Assembly (NCBI GenBank): GCA_032622095.1
Contig: CP136066.1
Location: 228,350,961 to 228,414,960, forward strand
Direction of reading: 5' to 3'
Source of the DNA: Siphonodentalium dalli
Taxonomy: Eukaryota; Mollusca; Scaphopoda; Gadilida; Siphonodentaliidae
DNA length: 64,000 nucleotides
In this document: one piece after another, positions 43,370 through 55,967 of the stretch
Position numbering within the stretch: position 1 is the first letter of the stretch
How the letters are laid out: each line of letters opens with the position of its first letter
The notes under the pieces: model-generated
Databases searched by the model: none
What the model was told of the DNA's origin: nothing
What the model saw: the letters and a program-made list of their open reading frames with translations, nothing else
Translations under genes and position numbers: made by a program

Positions 43370-43760
43370 CACGTGACTTCCGGTTAGCAACCGTGTGGAG
43401 ATTGCAAAAATAAAAACGCGGAATTGGAAATGAAGCATCGCGATAAAAATGAAAGTAACTACTTCACAACTTACGAAGAATTCACATGTGATTTAAGTCT
43501 ATTAATTTCATTTAGACCAATTTCGTTGGTCAGCTTAATGAAAATGAAATATGAAGAAGTCATGACGATAATCCAGACAAGATTTTACAATCCACAACAC
43601 GTCTTGTCAATTTGACATGTCGTCTCCATCGTGACCACTGCATGCTGATGTTACATAAATTATTCTTAGCGTTTTGTCGCCGAAAAAAGGTGAATTTAGG
43701 GCACATCATGTGTGGTTTCTCCACTACTACTCCGTGCCACGTATGATTCATATTATGCTT
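43370..43760. repeat. Dispersed repeat, partner of 28660-29050
   Basis: GTGACTTCCGGTTAGCAACC, TTCACATGTGATTTAAGTCT and TTGACATGTCGTCTCCATC in the same order as at 28660-29050. Confidence 0.7.
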
Positions 43761-44239
43761 GATGTGGTCTTCAGATAGTATAGATTCCTTCATGGGGTGT
43801 ACTAGCTTAACAATTAAGACGTTTTCTGTGCAGGTCCGTCTAAACTTTCTACCTCCTGACATAGCTCAGACATGGAAACCCCTCAAGACAGACCCTTATT
43901 CTAGTGCAACAGAATGAAATAGAGAAATGCGAGAAAGAGTGAAGTGCGGGATTGAGTCTCACAGAAAGTTGGAAGCACCCAGAATCCACTGCTGCCAGAG
44001 TCTCATCGAAAGTCTCACCCAGAATCCAGCTGTCTGCTGCTCACCTATCGAAGGCTAGATGTTGCTTAACTTCAGTGATCACACAAAGCATATAATGACT
44101 GTGACCAATACATCTAGTCCATCAAGACCTCTTGTCCAGAGAAGTCATGCCTTCTACATGTATATACACTGACCTCTACTGCCACACTAGCATAGTTGCA
44201 GATTTACACCACTCTTTTGATAATTTTAGACATTTTATG

Positions 44240-45297
44240 GGTTAAAACTTTCATGATCCTTAAAGAGCCATTAAAGATCCTGTGACAATCCATTCTCTTA
44301 TATATGTGAGTCTCCCATATTAATGTTAAATATTCTTAGGCCAATCCATTCTCTTATATATGTGAGTCTCCCATATTAATGTTAAATATTCTTAGGCCAA
44401 TCCATTCTCATATATATGTGAGTCTCCCATAGGGAGCCTCGCATATATAACAGAATCCACTGGCTTACAACGTCATGTTAAATATTCTTAGGCCAATCCA
44501 TTCTCATATATATGTGAGTCTCCCATAGGGAGCCTCGCATATATAACAGAATCCACTGGCTTACAACGTCATGTTAAATATTCTTAGGCCAATCCATTCT
44601 CTTATATATGTGAGTCACCCATAGGGAGCCTCGCATATATAAGAGAATCCACTGGCTTACAAGGTCATGTTAAATATTCTTAGGCCATTCCATTCTCTTA
44701 TATATGCGAGGCTCTCTATGGGAGACGAGGCTCCCTATGGGAGACCACATATATAAGAGGATGCATTGGCACAGGATCTTTAATGAAAGGATTAATAACA
44801 ATTTATCGCATGAATATATCTTATATCTTATTTGTTCACCATCGCAGTTACTTTGGTGGTAGTCGATTGAAGCGATGTCTGTTCTGGGAGACTCGCATAT
44901 ATAAGACCACTGGCTTACATGGTCAAGGTAAATATTGTTAGGCCAGTGAATTTTCTTATATATGCGAGGCTCCATATTGGAGACTCACATATGTAAGAGA
45001 ATGCAATGGCTTACAAGGTCAAGGTAACTATTGGTAGACCAATGTATTCTCTTACATACCGTAATGCCCTAAATAAGCGACTCCTTAACCACAGCAGAAT
45101 TATGGGTAACTTTTCAGGATTTAGTTGGAAATATGGCTTGTTGCCTTTCATTGGAAAGCTCTTACTGAGAGCTTTCCGATGAATGGCAACAAGCCATATT
45201 TCCGACTAAATTTAGGGCATTACTGTATGCGAGGCTCCCTATGGGAGACTAATATATATAAGAGAATGCACAGCTTCAGTCATGGAAGGGTTAAGAC
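44240..45297. mobile_element. Cluster of family-D MITE pieces with a nested family B
   Basis: Repeated AATATTCTTAGGCCAATCCA and TTCTC(T/A)TATATATGTGAGTC units (five or more from 44290 to 44720) are a local tandem amplification of D internal hairpins. At 45057-45227 a family-B copy sits in a D hairpin between CTCTTACA and TATGCGAGG. The D right end is CAGTCATGGAAGGGTTAA. Confidence 0.8.
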
Positions 45298-46251
45298 AGA
45301 CCACAGATTATACACGATTATACATCGTGATACATTTCACAGGTGGGTGATAACATCATCATCCTTAGGCAGCTGACATGTCAAGAGAGATCTTGAAGCA
45401 CCACTTAAGTTCGACCTTTTGTAACTGTCATGGTGCCAATGTCAATCATAGGTTACATTATGGCTGAGGATCAGATACCAGAAACACTGGGAAAACACCC
45501 ATTATATAGTAAGTCATTTATTATTATTAACAAACAACAGTAGAAAACAATTAACATACCATCCCATGACCCCCTTCCACCCTCCATTTTGATATGCTGG
45601 ATTGAGGCCATTTAAGGGGGGTATGCAGGTTTCATACCATGCCTTGTGTGTTGAATCTGTATCTGTATCTGTAGATATTACAGTGCAGGAACCAATTCTG
45701 GTTGTAGAGGCACTGGTCCAGGTGCTACCATGGCTGAGTAACTTTTTACCCTGTGGTGATTCCAGCAGTGTTCTTTAACGTGCACACACCAAGGCGTGTA
45801 CACGGGTCAGCCATTAATGCCCGCGCCCAATCGGACAACGTACTGCACCCACGACAACATACCTGGACAAGTGTTGTAATGGAGGGAAGTCGGCATTTGG
45901 CATTCGGATCTTTATTCAGTGATGTCGAAAGAGACTTTTCAGCCTGACAAACATGGTATCTGACCGAGTTCTGTTTTTTGTCAGAATACCCTGACCAGGA
46001 TGTGATCCCCAGTCAGCTAGCACGAGAGACCAGAACGCTACTTCTCGGCTACTGACTTCCCTTCTTGTTGTTTGTGATTCAAATAAAAGCCTGGTACACT
46101 ACTTTGATGGCGACAAATTGTGGTATTTGATGGCTAGAGTGGGATTTTTTAGGGTCTCATTCTGTTAATCAGGAGCTCAGCTATTCTGTATTCACTCCCA
46201 TCTGTTAACTGGTATTCAGGATTCAGGGGGGGGGGGGGGGTGACACTGTTC

Positions 46252-46428
46252 TACAATAATGCCCTAAATAATCGACTCCTTAACCACAGAAGAATTATAG
46301 GAAATTTTTCAGGATTTAGTCCGAAGCTTTCCGATGAATGGCATCAAGCCATATTTCCGACTAAATCCTGAAAAATTACCCATAATTCTGCTGTGGTTAA
46401 GGAGTTGATTATTTAGGGCATTGCTGTA
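46252..46428. mobile_element. Family-B MITE, shortened
   Basis: TACAATAATGCCCTAAATAA at the left, GGGCATTGCTGTA at the right; about 35 bp of the arm missing. A G13 tract lies just before it. Confidence 0.82.
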
Positions 46429-46544
46429 TAAATGGGTTGTTTCTTGATGGCTCATAAATGACATGTATGTTTTGTTATAGGAAAATAGCACAATTTAATT
46501 GTCTGCCCTGAATTTTGACACAGAGTTACCCGTTCAAGTGCGTG

Positions 46545-47072
46545 TGGTCTAGACCTAACCAACATCAGGAAACCAGACGGACGTTATGGTGAAAAATGCT
46601 TTCAAGAGACATCTATCCAGATTTGGAATGGACTACCGTTAAAGATTAGACGTTCAAAAACAACCTCCGAATTTAAGAAAAAACTGAAAACCCATCTTTT
46701 CAAAAAATGTTTCAATTTATAGATCGTTATTTTTGGAAATCTTATTGTAGTTGTTATTTCAATACACACCGTTGTTAAAGTTATAATTTATTCTTTTATC
46801 TTAATTTTTTTTTATAAATCAAACTTTTAATTTTTTACTGAAATTTCAATTTTCTTTAGCTTTAATTTAACAGTAATTTTCGTTAAATTTAATTTTAAAT
46901 ATTTTTTTTTCTTAACATAGTTAAGTTTTTATTTTTTCTTAATCCATCTTTACAAAATTGTATTTAATAGTAGTAGGCCTATTGTTTGTGTTTTTATTGT
47001 ATTTACTTGTAAAGCGCATTGGAACATTATGTAGAATGCGTTTCTTAAATGTTAATAAATAATAATAATAAT
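46545..47072 (+). mobile_element. 5'-truncated LINE 3' end
   Basis: Contains the ORF end at 46561-46722 and an AT-rich 3' untranslated region. It ends with TTGTAAAGCGCATTGGAACA, TTAAATGTTAATAA and an AATAAT microsatellite tail, the typical tail of many lophotrochozoan CR1/L2-like LINEs. Confidence 0.8.
46561..46722 (+). pseudogene. Non-LTR retrotransposon ORF2 C-terminus fragment
   Basis: An in-frame stretch encodes NIRKPDGRYGEKCFQETS, then IQIWNGLPLKIRRSKTTSEF and KKKLKTHLFKKCFNL before a TAG. The W-N-x-LP ... R ... FK-x-LK-x-HLF pattern is the usual C-terminal end of reverse-transcriptase ORFs in CR1/L2-type and related LINEs. No reverse-transcriptase core precedes it, so this is a 5'-truncated dead copy. 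Confidence 0.85.
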
Positions 47073-47509
47073 CTGTGCTTGCAAGAAATATTTTTTAAAT
47101 TGCACCTATGATAATTTTTTTTCTTTTTCAAATATTACTCAGCTCTACCATAGCTAATTTAGTGAACGTTCAGATGACCACGATTCAATCGTAAGTGGAA
47201 AGATTTTCATCATAGGAAGTAACTGATAGTTGGATTGCGCATGCTCATGTCGCAAGTCAAAAAATAATATCAAGCACTGTTTGATTTTAGATTCAAATTC
47301 GTGGTTTAAATCCTTGGCTACCTCCACTTGCAACATAATCGCAGTCGTGTGTACGTAAAAATTGTAGCTGGAAATGATCGTAAGGTAGTCAATCACATGT
47401 TTTCCGAACAACCTACGATATCATCATGTACGACGACATCGCAATCGTGTGAACAATCTATCTATGATCTCGTCGGACCCGATTCCTCATTAATAACGCA
47501 ATCTCAGAT

Positions 47510-47872
47510 TAACCCTTCCATGACTGGAGCTTCCTGTAGGGAGCCCCATACAGGTGGCAGCTTGTATTGCTGAGTGTTGTCTGCTCACATCTTTGAGAGG
47601 CTACATAAGGGTAATTTAACCCTTCCATAATTGGAGCTTCCTGAAATTTTTAGAAATCCTTGTGCCAATGCATTCTCTTATATATGCGAGTCTCCCACTG
47701 GGAGCCTCGCATTTATAAGAGAACACATTGGCCTCACAATATTTAATTACCTTGACATTGCAAGCCAGTGCATTCCCTCAAATATGTGGGGCTCCTGATG
47801 GGAGACTCACATATATTAGAGAATACTCTGGCATAGGATCCTTAATGCTGCACCAGCTCCCGGGTTCAAAGG
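47510..47872. mobile_element. Family-F unit followed by a family-D MITE
   Basis: TTAACCCTTCCATGACTGGA to GCTACATAAGGGTAATTTAA is an inverted F unit. It shares its TTAA with a D-type element (TTAACCCTTCCATAATTGGA, two hairpins, GCTGCACCAGCTCCCG). Confidence 0.78.
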
Positions 47873-48029
47873 AATATGATCCAAGACGAAAAAGTTGGGG
47901 GGGATGGGGGGACACAAAAATAATTAATAACACAATCTGAGTTTAACAGGTTTGTATCTGGTGGAGACTGGAAAGGTGTAACATTTAGTGATATTCATGC
48001 TATTTTTGGTTCACCAGGTAATATGACCC

Positions 48030-48485
48030 TTTCATGACTGGAACTTCCTGAAATTTTGCGGTCACGGTAAATTTTTAGGCCTAAAAATTTACCGTGACCT
48101 TATAATTAAGCCAGTGCATTCTCTTATATATGCGAGGCTCTATGATCTAAAGACAAAAAAGTCGGGGGGGGGGGGGGGGGGGGGGAATAAACATAATTAA
48201 TAACACAATCTGAGTTTAACAGGTTTGTATCTGGTGGAGACTGGATAGGTGTAACATTTAGTGATATCCATGCTATTTCTGTTTCACCAGATAATATGAT
48301 CTTAAACCTTCGATGACTGGAGCTTCCTGAAATTTTGTGAAAACCATGTTCCAATGAGCCTCGCATATATAAAAATTTACCTAAACTTTATAACTAAGCC
48401 AGTGCATTCTCTTATATATGCGAGGCTCCCTATGGGAGACTCATATATTAATACTGCACCAATACAGCTCCTGTCATGAAAGGTT
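48030..48485. mobile_element. Two decayed family-D copies flanking a G24 tract
   Basis: CTTTCATGACTGGAACTTCC at 48028 and CTTCGATGACTGGAGCTTCC at 48307, with a run of ~24 G near 48163-48186. The block GTTTGTATCTGGTGGAGACT is repeated at 47951, 48222 and (decayed) 48559. Confidence 0.65.
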
Positions 48486-48860
48486 AACTAAAATGAATAG
48501 GATCAGAAACGAAAAGATCGTAAAAAGAACCATTAATAACGCAATCTGAGCTTACCATGTTTTTATCTCGTGGAGATATGATAGGTGTAACTTCTTAGTG
48601 ATATCTTTCTGATAGTTATGTCTCACCAGGTAACCTCTGTTGATAGCGGGATTTTAATACATATTATGTATCAACATTATAATTTGGCTGCTGATAAAGT
48701 CTTTTTATAAATAGATAAAATGCTACTCCAGTTCGGTTACAAATGCATCATTGCCGTTAATAATCTGTATCAAGTTAACAGAATTTATGCTGAGTCAATA
48801 CAAAGATCAGCAAACCGTTTGTGAGTAATTTAACTATCTACCGCCTGAGGCTACTAAAAC

Positions 48861-48985
48861 CCTTTAATGACAGGAGCTGTGCTGGTGCAGCATTAAAGAT
48901 CCTGGTGCCAGTGCATTCTCTTATATATGCAAGTCTCCCATAGGGAGTCTCGCATATATATAAGAGAATGCACTGGCTTACTAGT
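48861..48985. mobile_element. Partial family-D MITE
   Basis: CCCTTTAATGACAGGAGCTG and one complete hairpin ending AGAGAATGCACTGGCTTAC; the right half is missing. A similar partial copy is at 49760-49850. Confidence 0.75.
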
Positions 48986-50289
48986 GCTGAAACAGTTGAC
49001 CTATTTTTGTAGTCCGTTAACCGTGACGTGTAACCGGATCATAACCGGATATCCGCTATTTTCAACCTATGACTTCACACTCATTATTTACACCATAATA
49101 TGAACCAATATATCATCATAATTTGATTTATTAACTGAATGGCGAATTCACGTAATGTTTACACAGACATAGCTGGTATTAAATGAATGAAAATCACCAA
49201 ACACGAACAGTAAACGGCCATGCGTTGACTAATTGACAGGTGACACAGGTGAACTACAACTCGCAGTGTTAACAAATAGACGCATCATGCTTGACCTGTT
49301 TGCATTGCAGTCGCGACTGCTGCCCGACTTGTCGTTCTCGTTTGGGAAGAATATTGCATGACCTATATAAATTTTCGTACATGCAAATCGCAATAGCTTT
49401 TTATTGTCATTATAGCAATTGCGGGACTGGCAAATATTAGGTCATGTGATTCTTCGGCGATTTGAGATGCAAAGGATGACCAACCGCAGATAAACACAAT
49501 TATGAAGTGTCATGAACTTTATGTAGTTAACACTGAAATGAAAATTAAAAAAATCAGCTGAAAACCCGCTGAAAACAGTGTCCCAGACATCTGATTTACG
49601 CATTTCTTCAGTATATGTCAAATGCCCAGGCCTTACTCCATTGAAAATGATTGCATTGATCTTTGCTGACGACTCAGTTGCGTCAGTGCACGTTTTCACC
49701 GGACATCGGAACATCAAACTCTTTGTGCGTGATTTAACTATCTGCCGCCCGAGGCTGTTAAACCCTATTCATGACGGGAGCTGCGTTGGTGCAGCATTAA
49801 AGTTCCTGTGCCAGTTCATTCTCTTATATATGGGAGTCTCCCATAGAGAGAACCAACACGTGTATTTTTGTCAGTCATGTTTCACATATAAGTAACGATA
49901 AAACCCTTTTGTGACCCCTTACCCTTAATTGGTTCATTGCATCCCTGCACATCACACAGGTCTGCAAATTTGAGGTGAATGACAATTCAGTTTGCCTGGA
50001 GTTATCTAAAATGAAAATGCCTCGAACGAAAAACATGTCATGCGAAAGTTTTATACCGGTAAACTAATTCTCACCTTAATTTTTGCTCAATCAAGTCCCA
50101 AAATGAGACATTCAAATTTATTATGATAGTTCAATGAGTTGCCCATCTGTAGTTAATAATACCAGTTGTAGTGATTATAACAGTTTGTGTAACTCTCCTG
50201 CTAACCTATGGTATGGGTTACCTGAGCACAAACCAGGTGAAGGAAAAATAGGTTACACATCATTTTGAAACGTGCAGGTCTGAACACAT

Positions 50290-50699
50290 ACTCATGTCTT
50301 CACATCTTTAGTACATCAGATTGCTAGTATTATCTTTAAAGTGATGTGAAACACTCCAGTAGAGTGACCAAAGATAAATGGAGAACAACCTTGCTCAAAG
50401 TAGTTAATTTTACGAATATTAAACCAAATTTACAATACACACAGTCATTTTTATATATCGATTAAATGCAATGAGTCTCGATGGCCAAATCATTCGCATT
50501 AGGTTATCGCTGATAGTTGCTTCCTGAATCAAGATGTAAATATTTACAATTGAGCATAGTTCACATGATGTTTTCTATGGAGTGGTACGGTCAATTTCTT
50601 TGAGATGCTAGTAGAATGCTACATTCCCCCAGTTGGCATAGCACCTGAGTACTAACTTATCAGTTTCACACACCCGAACAAGTCCATAATATGGCTTTA
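50290..50699. repeat. Repeat H, copy 2 (inverted)
   Basis: Reverse complement of the 33654-33990 repeat: AACCTTGCTCAAAGTAGTTA, then GATGTAAATATTTACAATTG, then CGAACAAGTCCATAATATGG. It extends to the left with TAAAGTGATGTGAAACACTC, shared with 33990-34015. Its right edge runs into TTTAATCCTTTC, a TTAA-MITE end. Confidence 0.85.
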
Positions 50700-51450
50700 A
50701 TCCTTTCTAGAGCAACATTAAAGACCATGTGCCAATGCATTCTCTTATATATGCGAGTCGACCATAGGTCGCCTCACATATATAAGAGAATGCATTGGCT
50801 TAACAATTTTTTATAAATTTTTCTTAGATTATTTAACAATTTTTATAATTTTTGTATCAATTTTTCTTACATTCTTTAACCATTTTTATAATTTTGTTTA
50901 TCACTTTTTCTTACATTCCTTAACAATTTTTAATATTTTTTATAATGTTTTTCTTACTTTCTATAACAATGTTTATAATTTTTTCGTATATTCTTTAACA
51001 AGTTTATCATTTTGTATAATTTGTTCTTATATTCTTGATCAATTTTAATAATTTTTTTATCATTATTTCTTATATTCTTTAACCCTTTACCCAACAGAAG
51101 GGCCCTGTGCCAATGCATTCTCTTATATATGCGAGTCGACCACAGGTCGCCTCGCATATATAAGAGAATGCATTGGCTTAACACATTAAAATGTAAGAAA
51201 AAATGGTAAAAAGTGTTAAAAAAAGATTTTTTTTTAGGCCAATGCATTCTCTTATATATGCGAGGCGACCTATGGTCGACTCGCATATATAAGAGAATGC
51301 ATTGGCACAGGGCATAACTGTAACCATCACAATGTGGTCAAGGAGCTGGTTCCAATGATATCCATATTTGTATGGTTTTATTGAGACAGACCGAAGATAT
51401 TTTAGGCTGTTGAAGCTTTATTTGGCCGGTTTTGTTGGGTAAAGGGTTAA
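50696..51450. mobile_element. TTAA MITE with nested family A
   Basis: TTTAATCCTTTCTAGAGCAA starts an element with one ~68-bp hairpin (50734-50799) and a long TTTTTCTTACATTC-rich tract. A complete family-A element lies at 51079-51450 (TTAACCCTTTACCCAACAGA to TGTTGGGTAAAGGGTTAA). Confidence 0.85.
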
Positions 51451-51626
51451 TTAAGAGATTTATCACACAGATGGAAGCATGCACTGCAGAGTGTCGTCTG
51501 CTCCAGTCTATGTGGGGCTCTATAAAGGGTTAACAATTTTTTATATCATTATTTGTTGAACTTATTATCAAAACATTTCCCCAAATAAACAGCACTGCTA
51601 GTACTATCAAACTGATAAGTGTCATG

Positions 51627-52502
51627 ACGCAACCCTTATAGAGCCCCTCACAGATGTGAGCAGACGACACTCAGCAATACAAGCTGCCACCTGTATGGGG
51701 CTCCCTACAGGAAGCTCCAGTGATTGAAGGGTTAAACTACCTTATGGAGCCCCTCACAGACGTGAGCAGACGACACCTAGCAATACAAGCTGCCACCTGT
51801 ATGGGGCTCCCTACAGGAAGCTCCACTGATGGAAGGGTTAAACTACCCTTATGGAGCCCCTCACAGACGTGAGCAGACGACACTCAGCAATACACGCTGC
51901 CACCTGTATGGGGCTCCCTACAGGAAGCTCCACTGATTGAAGGGTTAAACTATCCTTATGGAGCCCCTCACAGACCTGAGCAGACGACACTCAGCAATAC
52001 AAGCTGCCACCTGTATGGGGCTCCCTACAGGAAGCTCCAGTGATTGAAGGGTTAAACTACCTTATGGAGCCCCTCACAGACCTGAGCAGACGACACTCAG
52101 CCATATAAGCTGCCACCTGTATGGGGCTCCCTACAGGAAGCTCCAGTGATTGAAGGGTTAAACTACCTTATGGAGCCCCTCACAGACGTGAGCAGACGAC
52201 ACCTAGCAATACAAGCTGCCACCTGTATGGGCTCCCTACAGGAAGCTCCACTGATGGAAGGGTTAAACTACCCTTATGGAGCCCCTCACAGACCTGAGCA
52301 GACGACACTCAGTCATAGGATAGGATAGGATAGGATATTTTATTTAAATATACACATATTAATGCATAATACATTTGACAAATATTATGTTGTATATTCG
52401 AGGGGTGGCATAGTCAGGCTAGACTGTCTTACTGCCACCCCCTTCATATAAGCTGCCACCTGTATGGGGCTCCCTACAGGAAGCTCCAGTCATGGAAGGG
52501 TT
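51627..52502. repeat. Family-F tandem array, ~8 units of ~107 bp
   Basis: Units CTACCCTTATGGAGCCCCTC, ACAGACGTGAGCAGACGACA, CTCAGCAATACAAGCTGCCA, CCTGTATGGGGCTCCCTACA and GGAAGCTCCAGTGATTGAAG, each joined by GGGTTAAA. The last unit is split by a LINE tail at 52318-52443. Confidence 0.93.
52318..52443 (-). mobile_element. LINE 3' tail inside family-F array
   Basis: A minus-strand 3' end with AATAAAATATCC followed by a (CCTAT)n tail, seen on the plus strand as GGATA repeats. Flanked by direct TCATA (52313-52317, 52444-52448), so it is a retrotransposition event into the CAGCCATATAAGC site of an F unit. Confidence 0.75.
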
Positions 52503-52546
52503 AATAACCTATCAGTCTACCACTGTCAAACTATTATGACGCAACC

Positions 52547-52909
52547 CAGGGGCGCCGGAAGCATCCAAGGGCAGGGGGGCCGAGCCTACAAAAAGGGCAC
52601 TTTTCCGCAAAAAAGGGCATTTTCTCCGCAAACTCGGGAAAATAACATAAATTCATTGCGGCAAAAATCCCTATTTTAATGGTATTTGTCGGTTTTTATG
52701 GCCGTTTTGTGATAAAATTGACAAAAAATTAATATTCCTTGTGAAATTGGTGGTATTTGGACCAAAAAAGTCACATTTTGCTATAAAAACACGAGATTAA
52801 ACACACAAAAAGCATTTTCTGTCTCCAGAAAAAGGGCAAGTCCTGCCCCCGCTCGCCTCCCTTGGTCAAGGGCAGGGGGGTCAGCTGCCCCCCTCTTCCG
52901 GCGCCCCTG
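52547..52909. mobile_element. hAT-like MITE, 363 bp
   Basis: Perfect ends CAGGGGCGCCGGAAG / CTTCCGGCGCCCCTG. The flanking 8-bp duplication is ACGCAACC and ACGCTACC (one mismatch), as expected of hAT. Inside, AAAGGGCA motifs recur near both ends. Confidence 0.88.
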
Positions 52910-53144
52910 ACGCTACCCATGTCTTCATATCAAGAGAAAGTATACATTTCAAGGAGTAAAATGTTTTTATAATGTTAGAAGCAGACATTTTATGTGCGCA
53001 TTTGATATCACAATTTATGAGCAGGTTATCTAAAAAATTAGCCTTTAAGAAAAATAACCCAATAAACAAGTTTTATCAATGAGTTGACATGGAGCTCCAT
53101 TACAAGGGTGTCTGTTGAGACGACATGGGGCTCAGTTACAAACC

Positions 53145-53580
53145 TGAGTTTAATGAACCTGTCATTTACAGAATGAGGTCCCCAGAGGGTGAATTTAGTG
53201 ATGCTATTGCACAAAGCGGGCTAGCATCACATAATTCACCATCTGGGAACCTCATTCTGCTTAAGCCTCATCTTCTATTAACAAATTTCTATAGAAACTT
53301 CTTCACACAGATTCTATTTCTTTTTTAGTTTAGTTTCTCTATATCCCCAAATTGTAGACGACAGATTGCATAATCATTAGGTTCTGAATAGGTGTACATC
53401 ACAATATTCACCATTTGGGAACCTCAATCTGAGTCTATATCTCCCATAGCAGATGAAGTCATGCAGAATGAGGTCCACAGAGGGTGAATTTAGTGATGCT
53501 AGCCTGCTATGCGGGATAGCATCACTAAATTCACCCTCTGGGGACCTCATTCGGCAAATGACAGGCACACTAAACTCAGG
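53145..53580. mobile_element. Family-C MITE
   Basis: TGAACCTGTCATTTACAGAA to CGGCAAATGACAGGCACACT; both hairpins and the full middle region. Confidence 0.88.
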
Positions 53581-54094
53581 CTCCTTTACAAGGGTATCTC
53601 TGTTCGGAGCAGATAGGAGAGATGTTTCAATCAAATTCAACATATCTCTTGAGAATTATGTACTACTTTCCTCCCTAAATAATCAATTTGGCATGCATTG
53701 CTCATCATAAGTTTACCATGATTAGCTCATATTGTGCCAAATACGATCCGAGTGCAATGTTATGCACGTCTACGCCCAGAAAACTTGCAGTGGATGCAAT
53801 TAAACTTTTAACCCTCATAAAAGTTAAGAGCCTCCCACGTTGTCCTTTGTAATTATAATCTACATCTTAATTTTTCTGTATATCTTTGTGACTCATGATA
53901 GTATATCTTTGATGATTGCTGGAAAGAACTTAATAACTTTCATGCACTTGGTATATACTCAGGTATGTGGGGTTTTTTTGTGGGGGGGGGGGGGCGGGGG
54001 GCGTGGGGTTTGTCAAATTTCCAAAGACCAATATTGTCCAAAAAATCGAAAGAACTTTGCATTGCATCCCCACCCCCTTCAATTGAAATTGTCC

Positions 54095-54345
54095 TAACTT
54101 TCCAGTCAAATGGCTTTCATATGAGAAAGTCCCAATCAAATTCAAATTTGGGTCCAGTCTGGCCATTTCTGATGGGAGTTATGGCCCATTTACTAAGAAT
54201 TTGCTGGTTATTTTGTTGTCCAGATGATAACATGAATATAATATGACAGAATTTGATGAATCTTGGGATATGTCTTTCATAGGAGAAATCCTGATTGAGT
54301 TTGAAATTGATTCCGGTCAGACCATGGGTCAGACAAATAAAAACT
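54095..54345. repeat. CCAATCAAATTCAAATT-type dispersed repeat
   Basis: Two related blocks share CATATGAGAAAGTCCCAATC or CATAGGAGAAATCCTGATTG, then a GGTCCAGTCTGGCC/GGTCAGACCATGGG motif. Related in style to the repeats at 16400-17160 and 19860-20165. Confidence 0.5.
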
Positions 54346-54366
54346 GTAGGTTTATAATAATATATA

Positions 54367-54517
54367 GAGGATCTCACATGAGTTTCTATTTTATACGGAA
54401 TTTATCAACCGAGTTCACTAAATTCAATTTGAGCCGAGGTTTACCGAGGCTCAAATAGAATTTAGAGGACGAGGTTGATAAATTACGTATAAAATAGGAC
54501 GAGTGTGAGATACCTTT
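54367..54517. repeat. ~150-bp imperfect palindrome
   Basis: GATCTCACATGAGTTTCTAT pairs imperfectly with ATAGGACGAGTGTGAGATAC; the core TTTGAGCCGAGG/CCGAGGCTCAAA is perfect. Confidence 0.85.
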
Positions 54518-55078
54518 TATCACATGATCAAATAAACCCGAAGCAACGCGAAATATTCATCGAAAACAACAATCATAAACTACAGCGATCGCAAGTTATT
54601 TGAAGAACGCCGTGACGTCATCGCACGCGCTGATATTAAACGTGTCTATTACCGATAATTATGAAACTGCTTTTATGGCCAAATTATGTGATGTTTACTG
54701 TCTAATCAACTCAATATAAAGAGCGTTACATGTTCAAGTCACTGTAAACCCAAATAATCGTAAAATATTTCATATATCATTCATAAAGTAAAGTCGACAA
54801 CACATGTACTATAAAAGCAAAGAAACTATCTTGTCTCTCTTTTGAATGGAAAAGCAGTAATAAAACTTGAAATAATTATAGATTATAGATTATAGATTAT
54901 GTGGATGGAATGGTTTGAATCTATGAATAAAAGTGCCAAAATAATAAATACAAATTTGATGCCTGATAAACAGAAGGATACAGGCATTTTGCTCATTTTA
55001 TTTCAACTTTCTGACTCAAACTGCCTTTACAGAAGCTTATATGTGACATCTTTCAAATATAGTGTATCTTGTCCTGAA

Positions 55079-55227
55079 TACAGTAATGCCCTAAGTAATC
55101 GACCTCTTAACCAAAGCAGAATTATGGGTAACTTTTCAGGCAACAAGCCATATTTCCGACTAAATCCTGAAAAGTTATCCATAATTCTGTTTTGGTTAAG
55201 AGGTCGATTAATTAGGGCATTACTGTA
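55079..55227. mobile_element. Family-B MITE, loop deleted
   Basis: TACAGTAATGCCCTAAGTAA to GGGCATTACTGTA; the hairpin tip (GAAAGCTCTC) is missing. Confidence 0.85.
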
Positions 55228-55470
55228 CAAGAGTCATTAAAAGGATCGCCCCTTTACTCACAACATGTGGGTCTTAGAAAACATATATCTTCAATGCCCC
55301 CTGCTCTTTCACCCACTGTATATGTATACAACCTTGAGCTCAGATATAATAGACAGTTCTTACGATATAAATATAAGTGGATATATTAGCATCCCATGGG
55401 TCAGACAGATTAAACCCCTCTCAGTTTATATGTAGCCGTACATTTACCATTCTGCATGTCTATAATCTAC

Positions 55471-55870
55471 TTAACCCTTTACCCAACAAACCGGCCAAAA
55501 CCGGCCAAATAAAGCTTCAACAGCCTAAAATATCTTCGGTCTGTCTCAATAGAACCATACAAATATGGATATCATTGGAACCGGCTCCTTGACCACATTG
55601 TGATGGTTACAGTTATGCCGTGTGCCAATGCATTCTCTTATATATGCGAGTCGACCATAGGTCGCCTCGCATATATAAGAGAATGCATTGGCCTAAAAAA
55701 AATCTTTTTTTAACACTTTTTACAATTTTTTCTTACATTCTTTAACAATTTTATAATTTTTAATGTGTTAAGCCAATGCATTCTCTTATATATGCGAGGC
55801 GACCTATGGTCGACTCGCATATATAAGAGAATGCATTGGCACAGGGCCCTTCTGTTGGGTAAAGGGTTAA
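55471..55870. mobile_element. Family-A TTAA MITE, intact
   Basis: TTAACCCTTTACCCAACAAA to TCTGTTGGGTAAAGGGTTAA, 400 bp with both hairpins and clean TTAA at each side. Confidence 0.93.
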
Positions 55871-55967
55871 TATTACTGATGGAATTAGCACATGATGATT
55901 TGATGGATTATGCAGTCCGTAGTAATATTAATTATGATCCGCTGTAACCCTATCTTCTTTATGGGAG

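Noticed and set aside
49442-49895. Moderately complex open frames on both strands
   Set aside because: No recognised domain and no clear splice context; left as unassigned non-coding sequence.
50954-51286. Frames with ILLYMRGDLWSTRIYKRMHW-like peptides, repeated over the window
   Set aside because: They are the ~68-bp MITE hairpin translated on either strand, so the similarity is DNA repeat, not protein conservation.
53377-53643. Frames with CRMRSPEGEFSDA-like peptides at many positions
   Set aside because: Translation of the family-C MITE hairpin.
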